From Microbacteriaceae bacterium (GTDB lineage Bacteria; Actinomycetota; Actinomycetes; Actinomycetales; Microbacteriaceae): DNA of 64,000 nucleotides. The stretch lies in NCBI GenBank assembly GCA_947373155.1, contig CANBWO010000007.1:1-64000 (forward strand), written 5' to 3'. Made by a program: the position numbers and the translations under genes. Each line of letters starts with the position of its first letter. The first letter of the stretch is position 1. Of this stretch, positions 49,198-59,128 are shown piece after piece. Under the pieces are notes generated by a model that made no database searches, was not told where the DNA came from, and was given only the letters and a program-made list of their open reading frames with translations.

Positions 49198-49467
49198 TTA
49201 TCCGCGGTTCTGTCGGGCTTTGCGAATCACGTTGGTGATTAGCAGGGTAATCATTAGAACCACACCGATGGGAAGGCCCACGACCGGAACTACGCCAACT
49301 ACCGGCGCTACTTTGACGCCGAATCCCAAAAGCGCCAGTGTGACCAGCATTGTGAGGATAGAAACTCCGATCACGCCTGCGGTCATGAACGCCAAAATGT
49401 TTTCACCGCGGTTCTCGCTTAGTGCGATCGGTTTCTTGGTAGCTGGGGTCTTCTTTGCGTTAGCCAT
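49198..49467 (-). CDS. Small two-TM membrane protein (hypothetical)
   Basis: MANAKKTPATKKPIALSENRGENILAFMTAGVIGVSILTML...; 89 aa. Confidence 0.65.
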   Translation of the reverse strand: MANAKKTPATKKPIALSENRGENILAFMTAGVIGVSILTMLVTLALLGFGVKVAPVVGVVPVVGLPIGVVLMITLLITNVIRKARQNRG

Positions 49468-49558
49468 CCTTATAGATTACCTGCGCTAGCCCTCGGAAAC
49501 TAGGCTGCTTTGTTGCGTTGAGGTAAACTATGGGTTGGTTTTTAGAAAGAGGATTCAA

Positions 49559-49942
49559 ATGCCTACCGGAAAAGTTCGCTTCTTCGACGACGAAAAGGGC
49601 TACGGCTTCATCGATTCAGATGAGGGTAGCCAGGTCTTCCTGCACGCCAGCTCGCTGCCTGCAGGTGTTACCTCAGTAAAGAAGAACACTCGCGTTGAGT
49701 TCAGCGTCGCCGATGGCCGCAAGGGTCCTCAGGTTTTGTCGCTTCGTATCATCGATGCCCCACCTAGTCTGGCAAAACTGAGCCGTAAGCCAGCCGATGA
49801 TCTAGCCGTGATTGTGAATGACACCATCGCTGTATTAGACAAGGTCAACGATGGCCTGCGTCACGGACGCCACCCAGAAGGTGCATTGGCTAAGAACGTG
49901 GCCGGCGTGCTGCGCAAGCTAGCCGACGAACTAGAAGCCTAG
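49559..49942 (+). CDS. Cold-shock-domain protein with C-terminal extension
   Basis: MPTGKVRFFDDEKGYGFIDSDEGSQVFLHASSLPAGV. Confidence 0.92.
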   Translation: MPTGKVRFFDDEKGYGFIDSDEGSQVFLHASSLPAGVTSVKKNTRVEFSVADGRKGPQVLSLRIIDAPPSLAKLSRKPADDLAVIVNDTIAVLDKVNDGLRHGRHPEGALAKNVAGVLRKLADELEA

Positions 49943-49944
49943 AC

Positions 49945-50481
49945 ATGACCTTGTTTCTGAGCCAGGCCCGCGCGGCCGCAGTCGAATCGCACGGCGAGCA
50001 CGCCGTAGGCGACTACATTCAGACTCTTCAAGAGGCTCAGGATCAGGTTTTGGCCTACCAGTTTGCAAGCAAGGTCAAGGGATACCCAGACTGGCTATTT
50101 AATGTCTTGCTTTTTGTAGATGGCGACACCGCAACTGTTTCGGAAGTGCTTTTGCTTCCTGGCGAAACCAGCCTCACCGCGCCTTCTTGGGTTCCTTGGA
50201 GTGAGCGCCTGGCAGATTACAAGGCGCTTCAGGCTGCCTTAGAAGCCGATGCCGCTGCCGCAGCAGACGAGGAAGATTCAGAAGAAGACGTGGATGACTC
50301 GCAGGATGGCACTTCTGAAGAAGATGCGACCGCTGCCGAGCCTGCGGAACAGACCGCGGATTTAGCGCTTGCGAACGTGCCAGTAGAAGTAGATACCAAA
50401 GACGAGGCCGACGACAGTGGTGTCGAGGGCAAGGGGTTCTTCAAATGGAAGGGCATTGGGCGCAAAAAGAAGCGTAAGTAA
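49945..50481 (+). CDS. DUF3027 domain-containing protein
   Basis: FASKVKGYPDWLFNVLLFVDGDTATVSEVLLLPGETSLTAPSWVPWSERLADYK; acidic C terminus. Confidence 0.8.
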   Translation: MTLFLSQARAAAVESHGEHAVGDYIQTLQEAQDQVLAYQFASKVKGYPDWLFNVLLFVDGDTATVSEVLLLPGETSLTAPSWVPWSERLADYKALQAALEADAAAAADEEDSEEDVDDSQDGTSEEDATAAEPAEQTADLALANVPVEVDTKDEADDSGVEGKGFFKWKGIGRKKKRK

Positions 50482-50589
50482 CGCTGCCGTCCAAAATATC
50501 AATCCAACACTAATAGCAAGTTTGGCGTTCACCTTGACCGGCTCTGGGTCGGGTTTGCGCTCAACGTGTTTTAGATAAAAGCGCACCAT
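50362..50589 (-). CDS. DUF2530 domain-containing membrane protein
   Basis: MVRFYLKHVERKPDPEPVKVNAKLAISVGLIFWTAALLTLLFAPNALPFEEPLALDTTVVGLVFGIYFYWHVRKR. Confidence 0.7.
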   Translation of the reverse strand: MVRFYLKHVERKPDPEPVKVNAKLAISVGLIFWTAALLTLLFAPNALPFEEPLALDTTVVGLVFGIYFYWHVRKR

Positions 50590-50598
50590 GGGTAAAGA

Positions 50599-51717
50599 CT
50601 AACCCAGCTGACTCACTACGTAGTCGATGCTCTTGGTCAACTGCTGAACATCGCCCAGATCCGTTGCAGTAAACGTGGCCACGCGCAACTGGTTGCGTCC
50701 TAGTTTGCGATACGGCTCGGTGTCCACGATTCCATTGGCCCGCAACACCTTGGCGATGTTTGCGGCATCCACGTCATCGTTGAAATCGATGGTCACAACA
50801 ACCTGAGAGCGGTGCTCTGGGTTTGCCACAAATGGAGTTGCAAAAGCGCTTGCCTCAGCCCAGTCGTAGAGGTGATCGGAGGCAGCCTTGGTTCGGGCAT
50901 CCGCCCAGGCCAAGCCACCGTTTTCGTTCATCCAGTCGGTCTGTTCCGCCAGTAAAAACAGGGTGCTGATTGCCGGAGTATTGAGGGTCTGGTTCAAACG
51001 TGAGTTGTCGATAGCTTGCTTGAGGCTCAGGAACTCCGGAATGTACCGATCGCTGGCCGCTATGCGCTCGGCGCGCTCAATAGCCGCAGGGGACATCAGA
51101 GCAAACCACAAACCGCCATCGCTGGCAAAGTTTTTCTGCGGAGCAAAGTAATAGACATCGGTGGCTAGCGGGTCAAAATCAATACCGCCCGCCGCGCTGG
51201 TGGCATCGGTAAGGAACAAAGCTCCGGCATCGGCTCCTGCTAGGCGCTCAACCGGGGTGACCACGCCGGTGCTGGTTTCGTTCTGGGCGTAGGCGTAGAG
51301 CGAGACATCCGACTCAGCCTCCAGTGCAAGTCTGGAACCCGGGGTGCCATTGATGACGGTGGGTGCGGTGAGCCAAGGAGCTTTCAGTGCGCTTGCAAAT
51401 TTGCTGCCGAATTCTCCGTGAACCAGAGCCTGCGCCTTGCCTTCTGCTAGGCCAAACGAAGCCACGTCCCAAAAAGCTGTGGAGCCACCGTTGCCCATGA
51501 CGATTTCGTATCCCGCAGGATTGTGGAAAAGGTCCATCAGTCCCTCTTGCACGCGCTTTACCAGGTTCTTGACCGGGGCCTGGCGGTGCGAGGTGCCCAT
51601 CAGTTTGGCGCCTTCGGTTGCAAAGGCATCAAGCTGTGCCTGGCGAACTCGCGAAGGGCCACAGCCAAAGCGTCCGTCTAGGGGCAACAGGTTAGCGGGG
51701 ATTTTGATGTCAAACAT
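50599..51717 (-). CDS. serC: Phosphoserine transaminase
   Basis: IPANLLPLDGRFGCGPSRVRQAQLDA; GTSHRQAPVKNLVKRVQEGL; FAPQKNFASDGGLWFAL. Confidence 0.92.
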   Translation of the reverse strand: MFDIKIPANLLPLDGRFGCGPSRVRQAQLDAFATEGAKLMGTSHRQAPVKNLVKRVQEGLMDLFHNPAGYEIVMGNGGSTAFWDVASFGLAEGKAQALVHGEFGSKFASALKAPWLTAPTVINGTPGSRLALEAESDVSLYAYAQNETSTGVVTPVERLAGADAGALFLTDATSAAGGIDFDPLATDVYYFAPQKNFASDGGLWFALMSPAAIERAERIAASDRYIPEFLSLKQAIDNSRLNQTLNTPAISTLFLLAEQTDWMNENGGLAWADARTKAASDHLYDWAEASAFATPFVANPEHRSQVVVTIDFNDDVDAANIAKVLRANGIVDTEPYRKLGRNQLRVATFTATDLGDVQQLTKSIDYVVSQLG

Positions 51718-51806
51718 GTCTAAAAGTTTACCCAGCCGCAAGGCGTGCCTCTTGTTCAGTGGTAATAATTGACCCATTGCCAGTGCATAGCGGAGAGGAA
51801 TCATTC

Positions 51807-52499
51807 ATGGCCGACCTGATCGACACCACAGAGATGTACCTCCGAACCATATTGGAACTCGAAGAAGAGGGCCAAGTTCCGCTGCGAGCTCGAATCAGCG
51901 AGCGCCTAGATCACTCCGGTCCAACGGTGTCTCAAACAATTGGGCGAATGGAACGATTGGGCTATGTAGTGGTCAGCAATGATCGCCACCTTGAACTAAC
52001 CGATTTTGGACGCGAAGAAGCCACCAAAGTTATGCGTAAACATCGTCTGGCCGAGAGGCTCTTGGCCGATGTGATCGGCTTGGAGTGGGAGTTCGTTCAC
52101 GAGGAAGCCTGTCGCTGGGAGCACGTGATTAGCGAGCAGGTTGAGCGCAAGATCATGGCGATGCTCGACAACCCAAGGTTTTCGCCCTACGGCAACCCCA
52201 TTCCTGGCTTAGAAGAATTGGGTGCGGCCAAGAATCAGACTTTCATCGATGGAGTTGTCAGCGTTGCTGCATTGGTTCTAGATGACCCATCCCAAACATT
52301 TACCCTGCGCCGCATCGGCGAACCACTTCAGGTAGATGTAAACCTACTAGCCGACCTGAAATCACTGGGCATTATTCCTGGAGCCCAGGTGGCGATTGAA
52401 TCAAAGGCTTCGCGCTACTTTGTTCGCGCCGTGGGTCAAACCGACGGAGAAAGCTTGGCTGCTGCCGAGGCAGCCCACCTATTTGTGGACGCAAGCTAA
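51807..52499 (+). CDS. DtxR/IdeR-family metal-dependent transcriptional regulator
   Basis: MADLIDTTEMYLRTILELEEEGQVPLRARISERLDHSGPTVSQTIGRMERLGYVVV; C-terminal SH3-like domain. Confidence 0.93.
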   Translation: MADLIDTTEMYLRTILELEEEGQVPLRARISERLDHSGPTVSQTIGRMERLGYVVVSNDRHLELTDFGREEATKVMRKHRLAERLLADVIGLEWEFVHEEACRWEHVISEQVERKIMAMLDNPRFSPYGNPIPGLEELGAAKNQTFIDGVVSVAALVLDDPSQTFTLRRIGEPLQVDVNLLADLKSLGIIPGAQVAIESKASRYFVRAVGQTDGESLAAAEAAHLFVDAS

Positions 52500-52580
52500 C
52501 TGGCAATTTGCTGAGTATGTCGCAACTGCCCGCTGCAAAGAGTGACACCGTGCCGGTGATTTGGTAAACTCTTCAAGTTG

Positions 52581-52697
52581 CTGCCACAAACCTGGTGGCA
52601 ATCGGACGCAGGTGGTCGCCAAAGCCCACAGCCTGCGTTTTTAGAACGAATAGTTTCGGTGTGGGAAAGCGGCATTAGCCGCCTGCGATTCGGAGGT
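52581..52697 (+). ncRNA. Structured 5' leader upstream of NlpC/P60 gene (possible riboregulator)
   Basis: Hairpins 52582-52600, 52606-52638 and 52669-52682; potential pseudoknot CCCACA (52625-52630) with TGTGGG (52660-52665). Confidence 0.45.
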
Positions 52698-52704
52698 TTG
52701 AATT

Positions 52705-53607
52705 TTGGCAAAGCAGACTAACGGTCGGCATCGCGCGGACGTTCAAGTGAACGTCTTCGAGACCATGGAACTGCGCTCCCGCAGATCGATTCGCGAATCA
52801 GAGCGCAAACGCTCGTCGCGCTCGGACAAACGCGCCGCCAAACGCGCACTCAAGGTTCAGCAGGTAATCGCTGCACAAGGCAACCAGCTCGAAACTTCTA
52901 GCGGCTACGTCTTGACAAGTAAGCCAAAAGTTAAGTTTTCAAAGCGCCGCGATGTTCGCAACTTCATAACAATGCTTACGGCAAGTGGAATCATCACCAC
53001 GGTCGGCTTGCCGGCGTATGCCTTTAGCCCCGACGTGGCTGCGATGGCCCGATTCAGCACCACGAATGCTGCTGACGTGGCTAACGCGGCAGATACGCAG
53101 CACCTCACCGTGGCCGCTGTGAACACCGTGAACTTCGACCGAACCCACTACCAGTCGGCTTCGGCGGCAGAGATCGAGCGAATGCTGACCGCAAGTCGTT
53201 ACATCTCTTACAGCGGACCAACGGCTGCCGACTTTGTGTCGAACCCACCGTTTTCCAAATTGGACGCCACCAACATCCTCAAGGTTGCTAACAAGTACGT
53301 GGGAACCCCTTACGTTTTCGGTGGAGAAAACCCGAACGGCTTCGACTGCTCCGGCTATGTCCGCTTTGTTTTTGCCCAGTTCGGAACTGACCTTCCGCAC
53401 TCGGTTATCGGCCAGAGCCGATTTGGAATCAAGGTGAAACCCGAAGACGCACTGCCGGGTGACATCGTGGTTCTGAACGACCTGAGCCACGACGGAATTT
53501 ATGCCGGAAACGGTAACTTCTATCACGCACCGCGTCCTGGCGACACCGTGAAACTTGCGCCGATCTTCACCAGCAACGTTTTCTTCATCCGCCTGGCAAC
53601 CAACTAG
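52705..53607 (+). CDS. NlpC/P60 (C40) family cell-wall peptidase
   Basis: TTG start with cggagg RBS; VGTPYVFGGENPNGFDCSGYVRFVFAQFG; DALPGDIVVLNDLSHDGIYAGNGNFYHAPRPGDTV. Confidence 0.93.
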   Translation: MAKQTNGRHRADVQVNVFETMELRSRRSIRESERKRSSRSDKRAAKRALKVQQVIAAQGNQLETSSGYVLTSKPKVKFSKRRDVRNFITMLTASGIITTVGLPAYAFSPDVAAMARFSTTNAADVANAADTQHLTVAAVNTVNFDRTHYQSASAAEIERMLTASRYISYSGPTAADFVSNPPFSKLDATNILKVANKYVGTPYVFGGENPNGFDCSGYVRFVFAQFGTDLPHSVIGQSRFGIKVKPEDALPGDIVVLNDLSHDGIYAGNGNFYHAPRPGDTVKLAPIFTSNVFFIRLATN

Positions 53608-53810
53608 AAAACTTGGCAACCGGCATAAATGCCAAACCGTTACTTTTTGTTTGGTGTTTCTTTACATCGATGTTGGTATCGCGGGCTTATGGTTGCCTCA
53701 AGAATCAGTAATTCATTGGTTTAGGAAGGCAGTCATGCGATTGAAGGTTGTGCCAGCCAAGCACGAGCAACAATTCCAACATTTCTGCCAACCCAGCCTG
53801 GCAATCTAAC

Positions 53811-53845
53811 GCGTCGTCCATTGTGACGGCGCGTTTTTTATTGGC
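53811..53845 (+). terminator. Intrinsic terminator
   Basis: cgcgtcgtccattgtgacggcgcgttttttatt. Confidence 0.65.
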
Positions 53846-53905
53846 TGAAGAGCTGTTCTTACCGAAAACCCATTTGCCATTTGGGCTGCTTCGAAAGGAC
53901 GATTG

Positions 53906-54397
53906 ATGCGCACGTTGGTACTGAATGCTGGATACGAACCGCTCGGTGTGGTTAGTTTCAAGCGAGCCCTGACTCTAGTTCTAAATAACAAGGCCACGGT
54001 GTTGCAACCGGGTGAACACACTGTGAAAAGCGCCACCGAGGAATTCGAACTTCCATCGGTGATTCTGCTATCTCGCTACGTGCGAGTTCCTATGAGCCGT
54101 GCCGTACCGGTTACTCGCAGGGGAGTGTTGCGCAGAGACAATCACAAATGTGCTTATTGCTCGCGAAGCGCAAATACGATCGACCACGTTCAGCCAAAAA
54201 GCCGCGGAGGCAAGGACACTTGGGAGAACCTGGTGGCCTGTTGCCTAAAGTGCAATAACACCAAGAGCGACAAGACCCTGGGCGAGATTGGCTGGAACCT
54301 TCGAGTTGTGCCAAAAATGCCAACCGGAAGTCTCTGGACGGTTCGTGGCACCGACCGAGTTGAACCGCAGTGGGACAACTACCTGGTTGCCGCCTGA
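53906..54397 (+). CDS. HNH endonuclease family protein
   Basis: RGVLRRDNHKCAYCSRSANTIDHVQPKSRGGKDTWENLVACCLKCNNTKSDKTLGEIGW. Confidence 0.93.
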   Translation: MRTLVLNAGYEPLGVVSFKRALTLVLNNKATVLQPGEHTVKSATEEFELPSVILLSRYVRVPMSRAVPVTRRGVLRRDNHKCAYCSRSANTIDHVQPKSRGGKDTWENLVACCLKCNNTKSDKTLGEIGWNLRVVPKMPTGSLWTVRGTDRVEPQWDNYLVAA

Positions 54398-54719
54398 CCC
54401 ATAGCTGACTCGGCAAACGGTGCGGCAAGGCAAATGCTTGATTCGGCTAGCCTCTATGGCTTTGTCATACCCCCTCTGGTAGTCTTTGAACGAGTAATCA
54501 AGCGAGTATTTGCTGGTCTTTGGTGGACGATGTTGGGGCCTGTCCCAACTTTTTTCACTGAGGACCAGAGCATCCCCTTGAGCCTGGCGAGTGCTGGGCG
54601 GGTTTGAATCCCTAGGGCATTTCCGCTTGTTTACTCATTCGCGCGGTCAGACGCCGTCCAATATTCGTTGGATCGGGATTTCCAAGCGTCTCAGAAGACA
54701 AAGAGGATAAAGAGGAAAC

Positions 54720-56966
54720 GTGTCAATCGACATTAACAACCCACTTATGGACGGCACCCAGTTCGCGGTAGCCGTAATCGACAACGGTAAGTACGGAAAG
54801 CGTTATGTACGCTTCGAAACCGGTCGTCTAGCACAGCAGGCACAGGGTGCCGCAGCTGTCTACATGGACGACGAAACCATGCTGTTCAGCGCCACCACTG
54901 CAAGCAAGCAGCCGAAAGACCAGTTCGACTTCTTCCCATTGACTATCGACGTCGAAGAGAAGATGTACGCTGCTGGCCGCATCCCTGGATCGTTCTTCCG
55001 TCGCGAAGGCCGCCCAACCACCGATGCAATTCTTGCCTGCCGTCTAATCGACCGCCCATTGCGCCCATCGTTCGTCGATGGTCTTCGCAACGAGGTACAG
55101 GTTGTAGTTACCGTTTTGGCTATCGAGCCAGACGAGCTATACGACGTAATCGCAATCAACGCCGCATCGATGTCGACTCAGCTTGCTGGTCTGCCATTCA
55201 GCGGTCCAATCGGTGGTGTCCGCGTGGCACTTATCGACAACCAGTGGGTTGCGTTCCCTAAGCACTCGCAGCTAGAGCGCGCAGTATTCGACATGGTCGT
55301 TGCTGGTCGCGTTGTTGTAGAGAACGGCGTCGAAGACGTTGCAATCATGATGGTTGAAGCCGAGTCCACCGAGAACACTTGGGACCTAGTCAAGGCTGGC
55401 GCAACCGCGCCATCTGAGGACATCGTTTCGCAGGGCCTTGAGGCCGCAAAGCCTTTCATCGCTGAGCTAGTTCGCGCCCAGGCGCAGCTGGCTTCGGTAG
55501 CTGCAAAGCCAACCGCCGAGTACCCAGTGTTCTTGCCTTACACCGACAACGTTTATAACCACGTTGCTAAGTTGGCCGAGGTCGAGCTAGGTGCTATCTA
55601 CCAGATCGCAGACAAGACCGCTCGCCAGGACGCCGACGACGCACTTAAGGCAAAGGTCAAGGCAGAGCTCAGCACTGTTCTATCCGAGGAAGAGCAGAAC
55701 CAGATTTCTGCCGCCTACAAGAGCGTTACCAAGAAGGTTGTTCGTACCCGCGTTCTAAAAGAGAAGATCCGTATCGATGGCCGAGGACCACGCGACATCC
55801 GCGTGATCGACGCCGAAGTTGCAGTTATTCCTCGCGTTCACGGTTCGGCCATCTTCCAGCGCGGCGAGACCCAGATCATGGGTATCACCACCTTGAACAT
55901 GCTCAAGATGGAGCAGTCGATTGACTCGCTCAGCCCTGAGACCACCAAGCGCTACATGCACAACTACAACTTCCCTCCTTACAGCACCGGTGAAGTTGGT
56001 CGTGTTGGTACCCCTAAGCGTCGCGAGATTGGCCACGGTGCTCTTGCAGAGCGTGCCCTAGTGCCAGTTCTTCCAACCCGTGCGGAGTTCCCATACGCAA
56101 TCCGTCAGGTATCCGAGGCCCTTGGCTCGAACGGTTCCACCTCGATGGGTTCGGTTTGTGCATCTACCCTTGCTCTACTAAACGCAGGTGTGCCACTTCG
56201 TGCGCCAGTAGCCGGTATCGCAATGGGACTAATCTCTGACGTCATCGATGGCAAGACCGAGTACATCGCAATCACCGACATCCTGGGTGCCGAAGATGCC
56301 CTTGGCGACATGGACTTCAAGGTTGCCGGAACCAGCGACTTCATTACTGCGATTCAGCTAGACACCAAGCTCGACGGCATCCCTGCCACCGTGCTTGCTG
56401 GCGCGCTGCACCAGGCAAAGGAAGCCCGTACCCACATCCTTGGAATCATGAACCAGACCATCAGCCAGCCTGATGAGATGGCTCCAACCGCTCCACGCGT
56501 TATCGCTGTGAAGATCCCGGTTGACAAGATTGGTGAGCTAATCGGCCCTAAGGGCAAGAACATCAACCAGATCCAGGAAGACACCGGAGCCGACATCTCT
56601 ATCGAGGACGACGGCACCGTTTACATTGGCGCAACCGACGGACCTTCGGCTGAGGCCGCTCGTGCCGCTGTGAACGCCATTGCAAACCCTCACGTTCCTG
56701 AGATCGGCGAGCGTTTCCTAGGTACCGTTGTGAAGCTAGCTACCTTTGGTGCTTTCGTTTCGCTGGTACCTGGCAAGGACGGCCTGCTACACATCAGCGA
56801 GCTAAAGAAGATGGCTGGCAAGCGCGTAGAGAACGTCGAAGACGTTCTTGAGGTCGGCCAGAAGCTTCAGGTTGAAATCACCAAGATCGACGACCGTGGA
56901 AAGCTTTCTCTCAGCCCAGTCGTAGAGGGTGAAGAAGGCGCTGACAGCGCCGACGACGCCGAATAG
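54720..56966 (+). CDS. pnp: Polyribonucleotide nucleotidyltransferase (PNPase)
   Basis: Two RNase PH domains; KH ([34 protein letters not shown]) and S1 domain ([32 protein letters not shown]). Confidence 0.97.
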   Translation: MSIDINNPLMDGTQFAVAVIDNGKYGKRYVRFETGRLAQQAQGAAAVYMDDETMLFSATTASKQPKDQFDFFPLTIDVEEKMYAAGRIPGSFFRREGRPTTDAILACRLIDRPLRPSFVDGLRNEVQVVVTVLAIEPDELYDVIAINAASMSTQLAGLPFSGPIGGVRVALIDNQWVAFPKHSQLERAVFDMVVAGRVVVENGVEDVAIMMVEAESTENTWDLVKAGATAPSEDIVSQGLEAAKPFIAELVRAQAQLASVAAKPTAEYPVFLPYTDNVYNHVAKLAEVELGAIYQIADKTARQDADDALKAKVKAELSTVLSEEEQNQISAAYKSVTKKVVRTRVLKEKIRIDGRGPRDIRVIDAEVAVIPRVHGSAIFQRGETQIMGITTLNMLKMEQSIDSLSPETTKRYMHNYNFPPYSTGEVGRVGTPKRREIGHGALAERALVPVLPTRAEFPYAIRQVSEALGSNGSTSMGSVCASTLALLNAGVPLRAPVAGIAMGLISDVIDGKTEYIAITDILGAEDALGDMDFKVAGTSDFITAIQLDTKLDGIPATVLAGALHQAKEARTHILGIMNQTISQPDEMAPTAPRVIAVKIPVDKIGELIGPKGKNINQIQEDTGADISIEDDGTVYIGATDGPSAEAARAAVNAIANPHVPEIGERFLGTVVKLATFGAFVSLVPGKDGLLHISELKKMAGKRVENVEDVLEVGQKLQVEITKIDDRGKLSLSPVVEGEEGADSADDAE

Positions 56967-57001
56967 TTCAAACCCCAACTAAATAGAGATCTGGTTTCGC
57001 A

Positions 57002-58333
57002 ATGTCTGAAATTCTCTTTCCGCTTGACCAGAACGAAATCTCGTTCACCGCTTCGGGAGGCAGCACGGTTCGCCGTACTGTTCTCCCGAGCGGTGTTCGC
57101 GTTTTATCCGAGACCGTGCCTGGAGCCGCCAGCGCATCGGTAAGTTTCTCGGTTGCAGTGGGTTCCCGCGACGAACAAAACAACCACTTCGGCAGCACAC
57201 ACTTTCTTGAGCACCTGTTGTTCAAAGGCACCAAAAACCGTACTGCGCTAGATATCGCGGTGGCCTTCGATGCCATCGGTGGTTCCAGTAATGCCAGCAC
57301 GGGCAAAGAGCACACCAGCTACTACGCGCGCGTTCAAGACAAGGCCCTGCCAATTGCCATCGATGTAATTGGCGACATGCTTACCAGCAGCCTCATTGAT
57401 GCGACTGAGTTCGAAAACGAACGCACAGTAATCCTCGAAGAACTAGCCATGAACGATGACGACCCAGAAGATGTGGCTCACGAAGCGTTCTTCGCCGCTG
57501 TTCTAGGCGAACACGAACTTGGTCGCCCAATTGGCGGAACCCCGCAGACCATCACCGATGTGTCCCGCGATGCCGTCTGGGAGCACTACAAGGCGAACTA
57601 CCGCCCACAGGATTTGGTCATTGCTGCCGCCGGCGGAGTAGATCACAACCAACTCATCGAACTCGTGGAGAAGTCCCTTACGTCCGCAGGCTGGGATCTT
57701 TCGGTAAAGGCTCACCCGGTAGCCCGCCGGTTGAGCAATCCTGCCGTGATCACCAAGTCTCATGAATTGCAAGTGATCAAGCGCCCAACCAGCCAAGCGA
57801 ACATTCTGGTGGGAATGCAGGGCCTGATCGCCGATGACCCTCGTCGATACGCCATGGGAATCTTGAACACCATTCTTGGTGGCGGAATGTCTTCTCGTTT
57901 GTTCCAGGAGATCCGCGAAAAGCGCGGCTTGGCATACTCCGTTTACAGCTTCAATCAGGGTTATTCAGATGCGTCGGTTTTTGGGCTCTACGCCGGTTGC
58001 TCTCCAAAAAAGACCCGCGAGGTCACCCAGCTGCTTATCAGCGAGTTCGCCAAGGTTGCCAACGATGGCATTACTCAGGCCGAACTTGACCTGGCAAAGG
58101 GCAACATCAGCGGTGGGCTGGCACTCAAGTTCGAGAGCACGCAGGCTCGCATGAGCCGCCTGATCAGCTCCGAGATTGTCAACGGCGAGTTCATCGACCT
58201 CGACTCCACCTTGGCAGCCTTCGAATCGGTGACTCTGGCGCAAGTTCAGAACCTAGCTGCCGACATAGCCGGACGCGACCGTACCATCGTTGCTGTTGGA
58301 GACGTGAAAGAGAGCGACTTCAAGGGCCTATAG
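57002..58333 (+). CDS. M16 family zinc metallopeptidase (insulinase-like)
   Basis: HFLEHLLFKGTKNRT (HxxEH); GGGMSSRLFQEIREKRGLAYSVYSF. Confidence 0.95.
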   Translation: MSEILFPLDQNEISFTASGGSTVRRTVLPSGVRVLSETVPGAASASVSFSVAVGSRDEQNNHFGSTHFLEHLLFKGTKNRTALDIAVAFDAIGGSSNASTGKEHTSYYARVQDKALPIAIDVIGDMLTSSLIDATEFENERTVILEELAMNDDDPEDVAHEAFFAAVLGEHELGRPIGGTPQTITDVSRDAVWEHYKANYRPQDLVIAAAGGVDHNQLIELVEKSLTSAGWDLSVKAHPVARRLSNPAVITKSHELQVIKRPTSQANILVGMQGLIADDPRRYAMGILNTILGGGMSSRLFQEIREKRGLAYSVYSFNQGYSDASVFGLYAGCSPKKTREVTQLLISEFAKVANDGITQAELDLAKGNISGGLALKFESTQARMSRLISSEIVNGEFIDLDSTLAAFESVTLAQVQNLAADIAGRDRTIVAVGDVKESDFKGL

Positions 58334-58381
58334 CCTTTGGGAGTCACCTGAACCAAAATAGAGTTACCTAGAGGAGCCAGA

Positions 58382-59128
58382 ATGACCATCAAAGTTGCCG
58401 TAGTTGGCGCCACCGGCCGCATGGGCAAACTTGCGCTGGAAATCATCGATGCCGCCCAGGATCTGAGCCTCCACGCAGCGCTCGATAGCAAGAGCGAACT
58501 AAACCAGGTGCTTGGCGCCGATGTGGTGCTGGACGTCACTTTGCCGGACGTGAGTCCAAAGGTAGTGGAGTACTGCGTACGTAACGGACTAAAGGTTTTG
58601 GTGGGCACTAGCGGTTGGTCGGCTGCCAAGCTGGGCGCGGTGGAGGGCCAGCTCAAAAGTGCACCCGCAACTGCGGCGGTAACCGTGATTCCAAACTTCA
58701 GCATCGGATCGATGCTTGCCAGCAAGTTCGCTGCCGAAGCTGCCAAGTTCTTCGATTCCATCGAAATCGTAGAAGCTCACCACGCCGGCAAAATCGATTC
58801 ACCTTCCGGTACCGCAGTTCGCACCGCCGAGATGATTGCATCCGCGCGCATCGATGCTGGACTCACCCAACCTTTGATTCCCGGTGTCGGGCAAGAAGCT
58901 CGCGGCCAGGTGGCTGCCGGCGTGCCGATTCACAGCATTCGCTTGGCTGGTATCAGTGCCAAACAGGAGATTTACTTTGGTGGCACCGATGAAGTGCTTA
59001 CTGTGAGCCACGACGTTTCCAGCACGCGTGCCTACATCAAGGGAATCCACCTTTGCCTAGTGGCAACCGCGAAGGCCACCGGATTGACAGTTGGGCTGCA
59101 GGCAGTTGTAGAGCAGAGCGCCAACTGA
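58382..59128 (+). CDS. dapB: 4-hydroxy-tetrahydrodipicolinate reductase
   Basis: MTIKVAVVGATGRMGKLALEII; VEAHHAGKIDSPSGTAVRTAE. Confidence 0.95.
   Translation: MTIKVAVVGATGRMGKLALEIIDAAQDLSLHAALDSKSELNQVLGADVVLDVTLPDVSPKVVEYCVRNGLKVLVGTSGWSAAKLGAVEGQLKSAPATAAVTVIPNFSIGSMLASKFAAEAAKFFDSIEIVEAHHAGKIDSPSGTAVRTAEMIASARIDAGLTQPLIPGVGQEARGQVAAGVPIHSIRLAGISAKQEIYFGGTDEVLTVSHDVSSTRAYIKGIHLCLVATAKATGLTVGLQAVVEQSAN

Noticed and set aside
52540-52704. Firm call of a c-di-AMP (ydaO-yuaA) riboswitch
   Set aside because: The genomic context fits, but I could not match the canonical conserved blocks, so only a structured leader is reported.
53903-54397. HNH endonuclease as a mobile/defence gene
   Set aside because: This short HNH protein type is widespread and syntenic in actinobacteria; no mobile context here.
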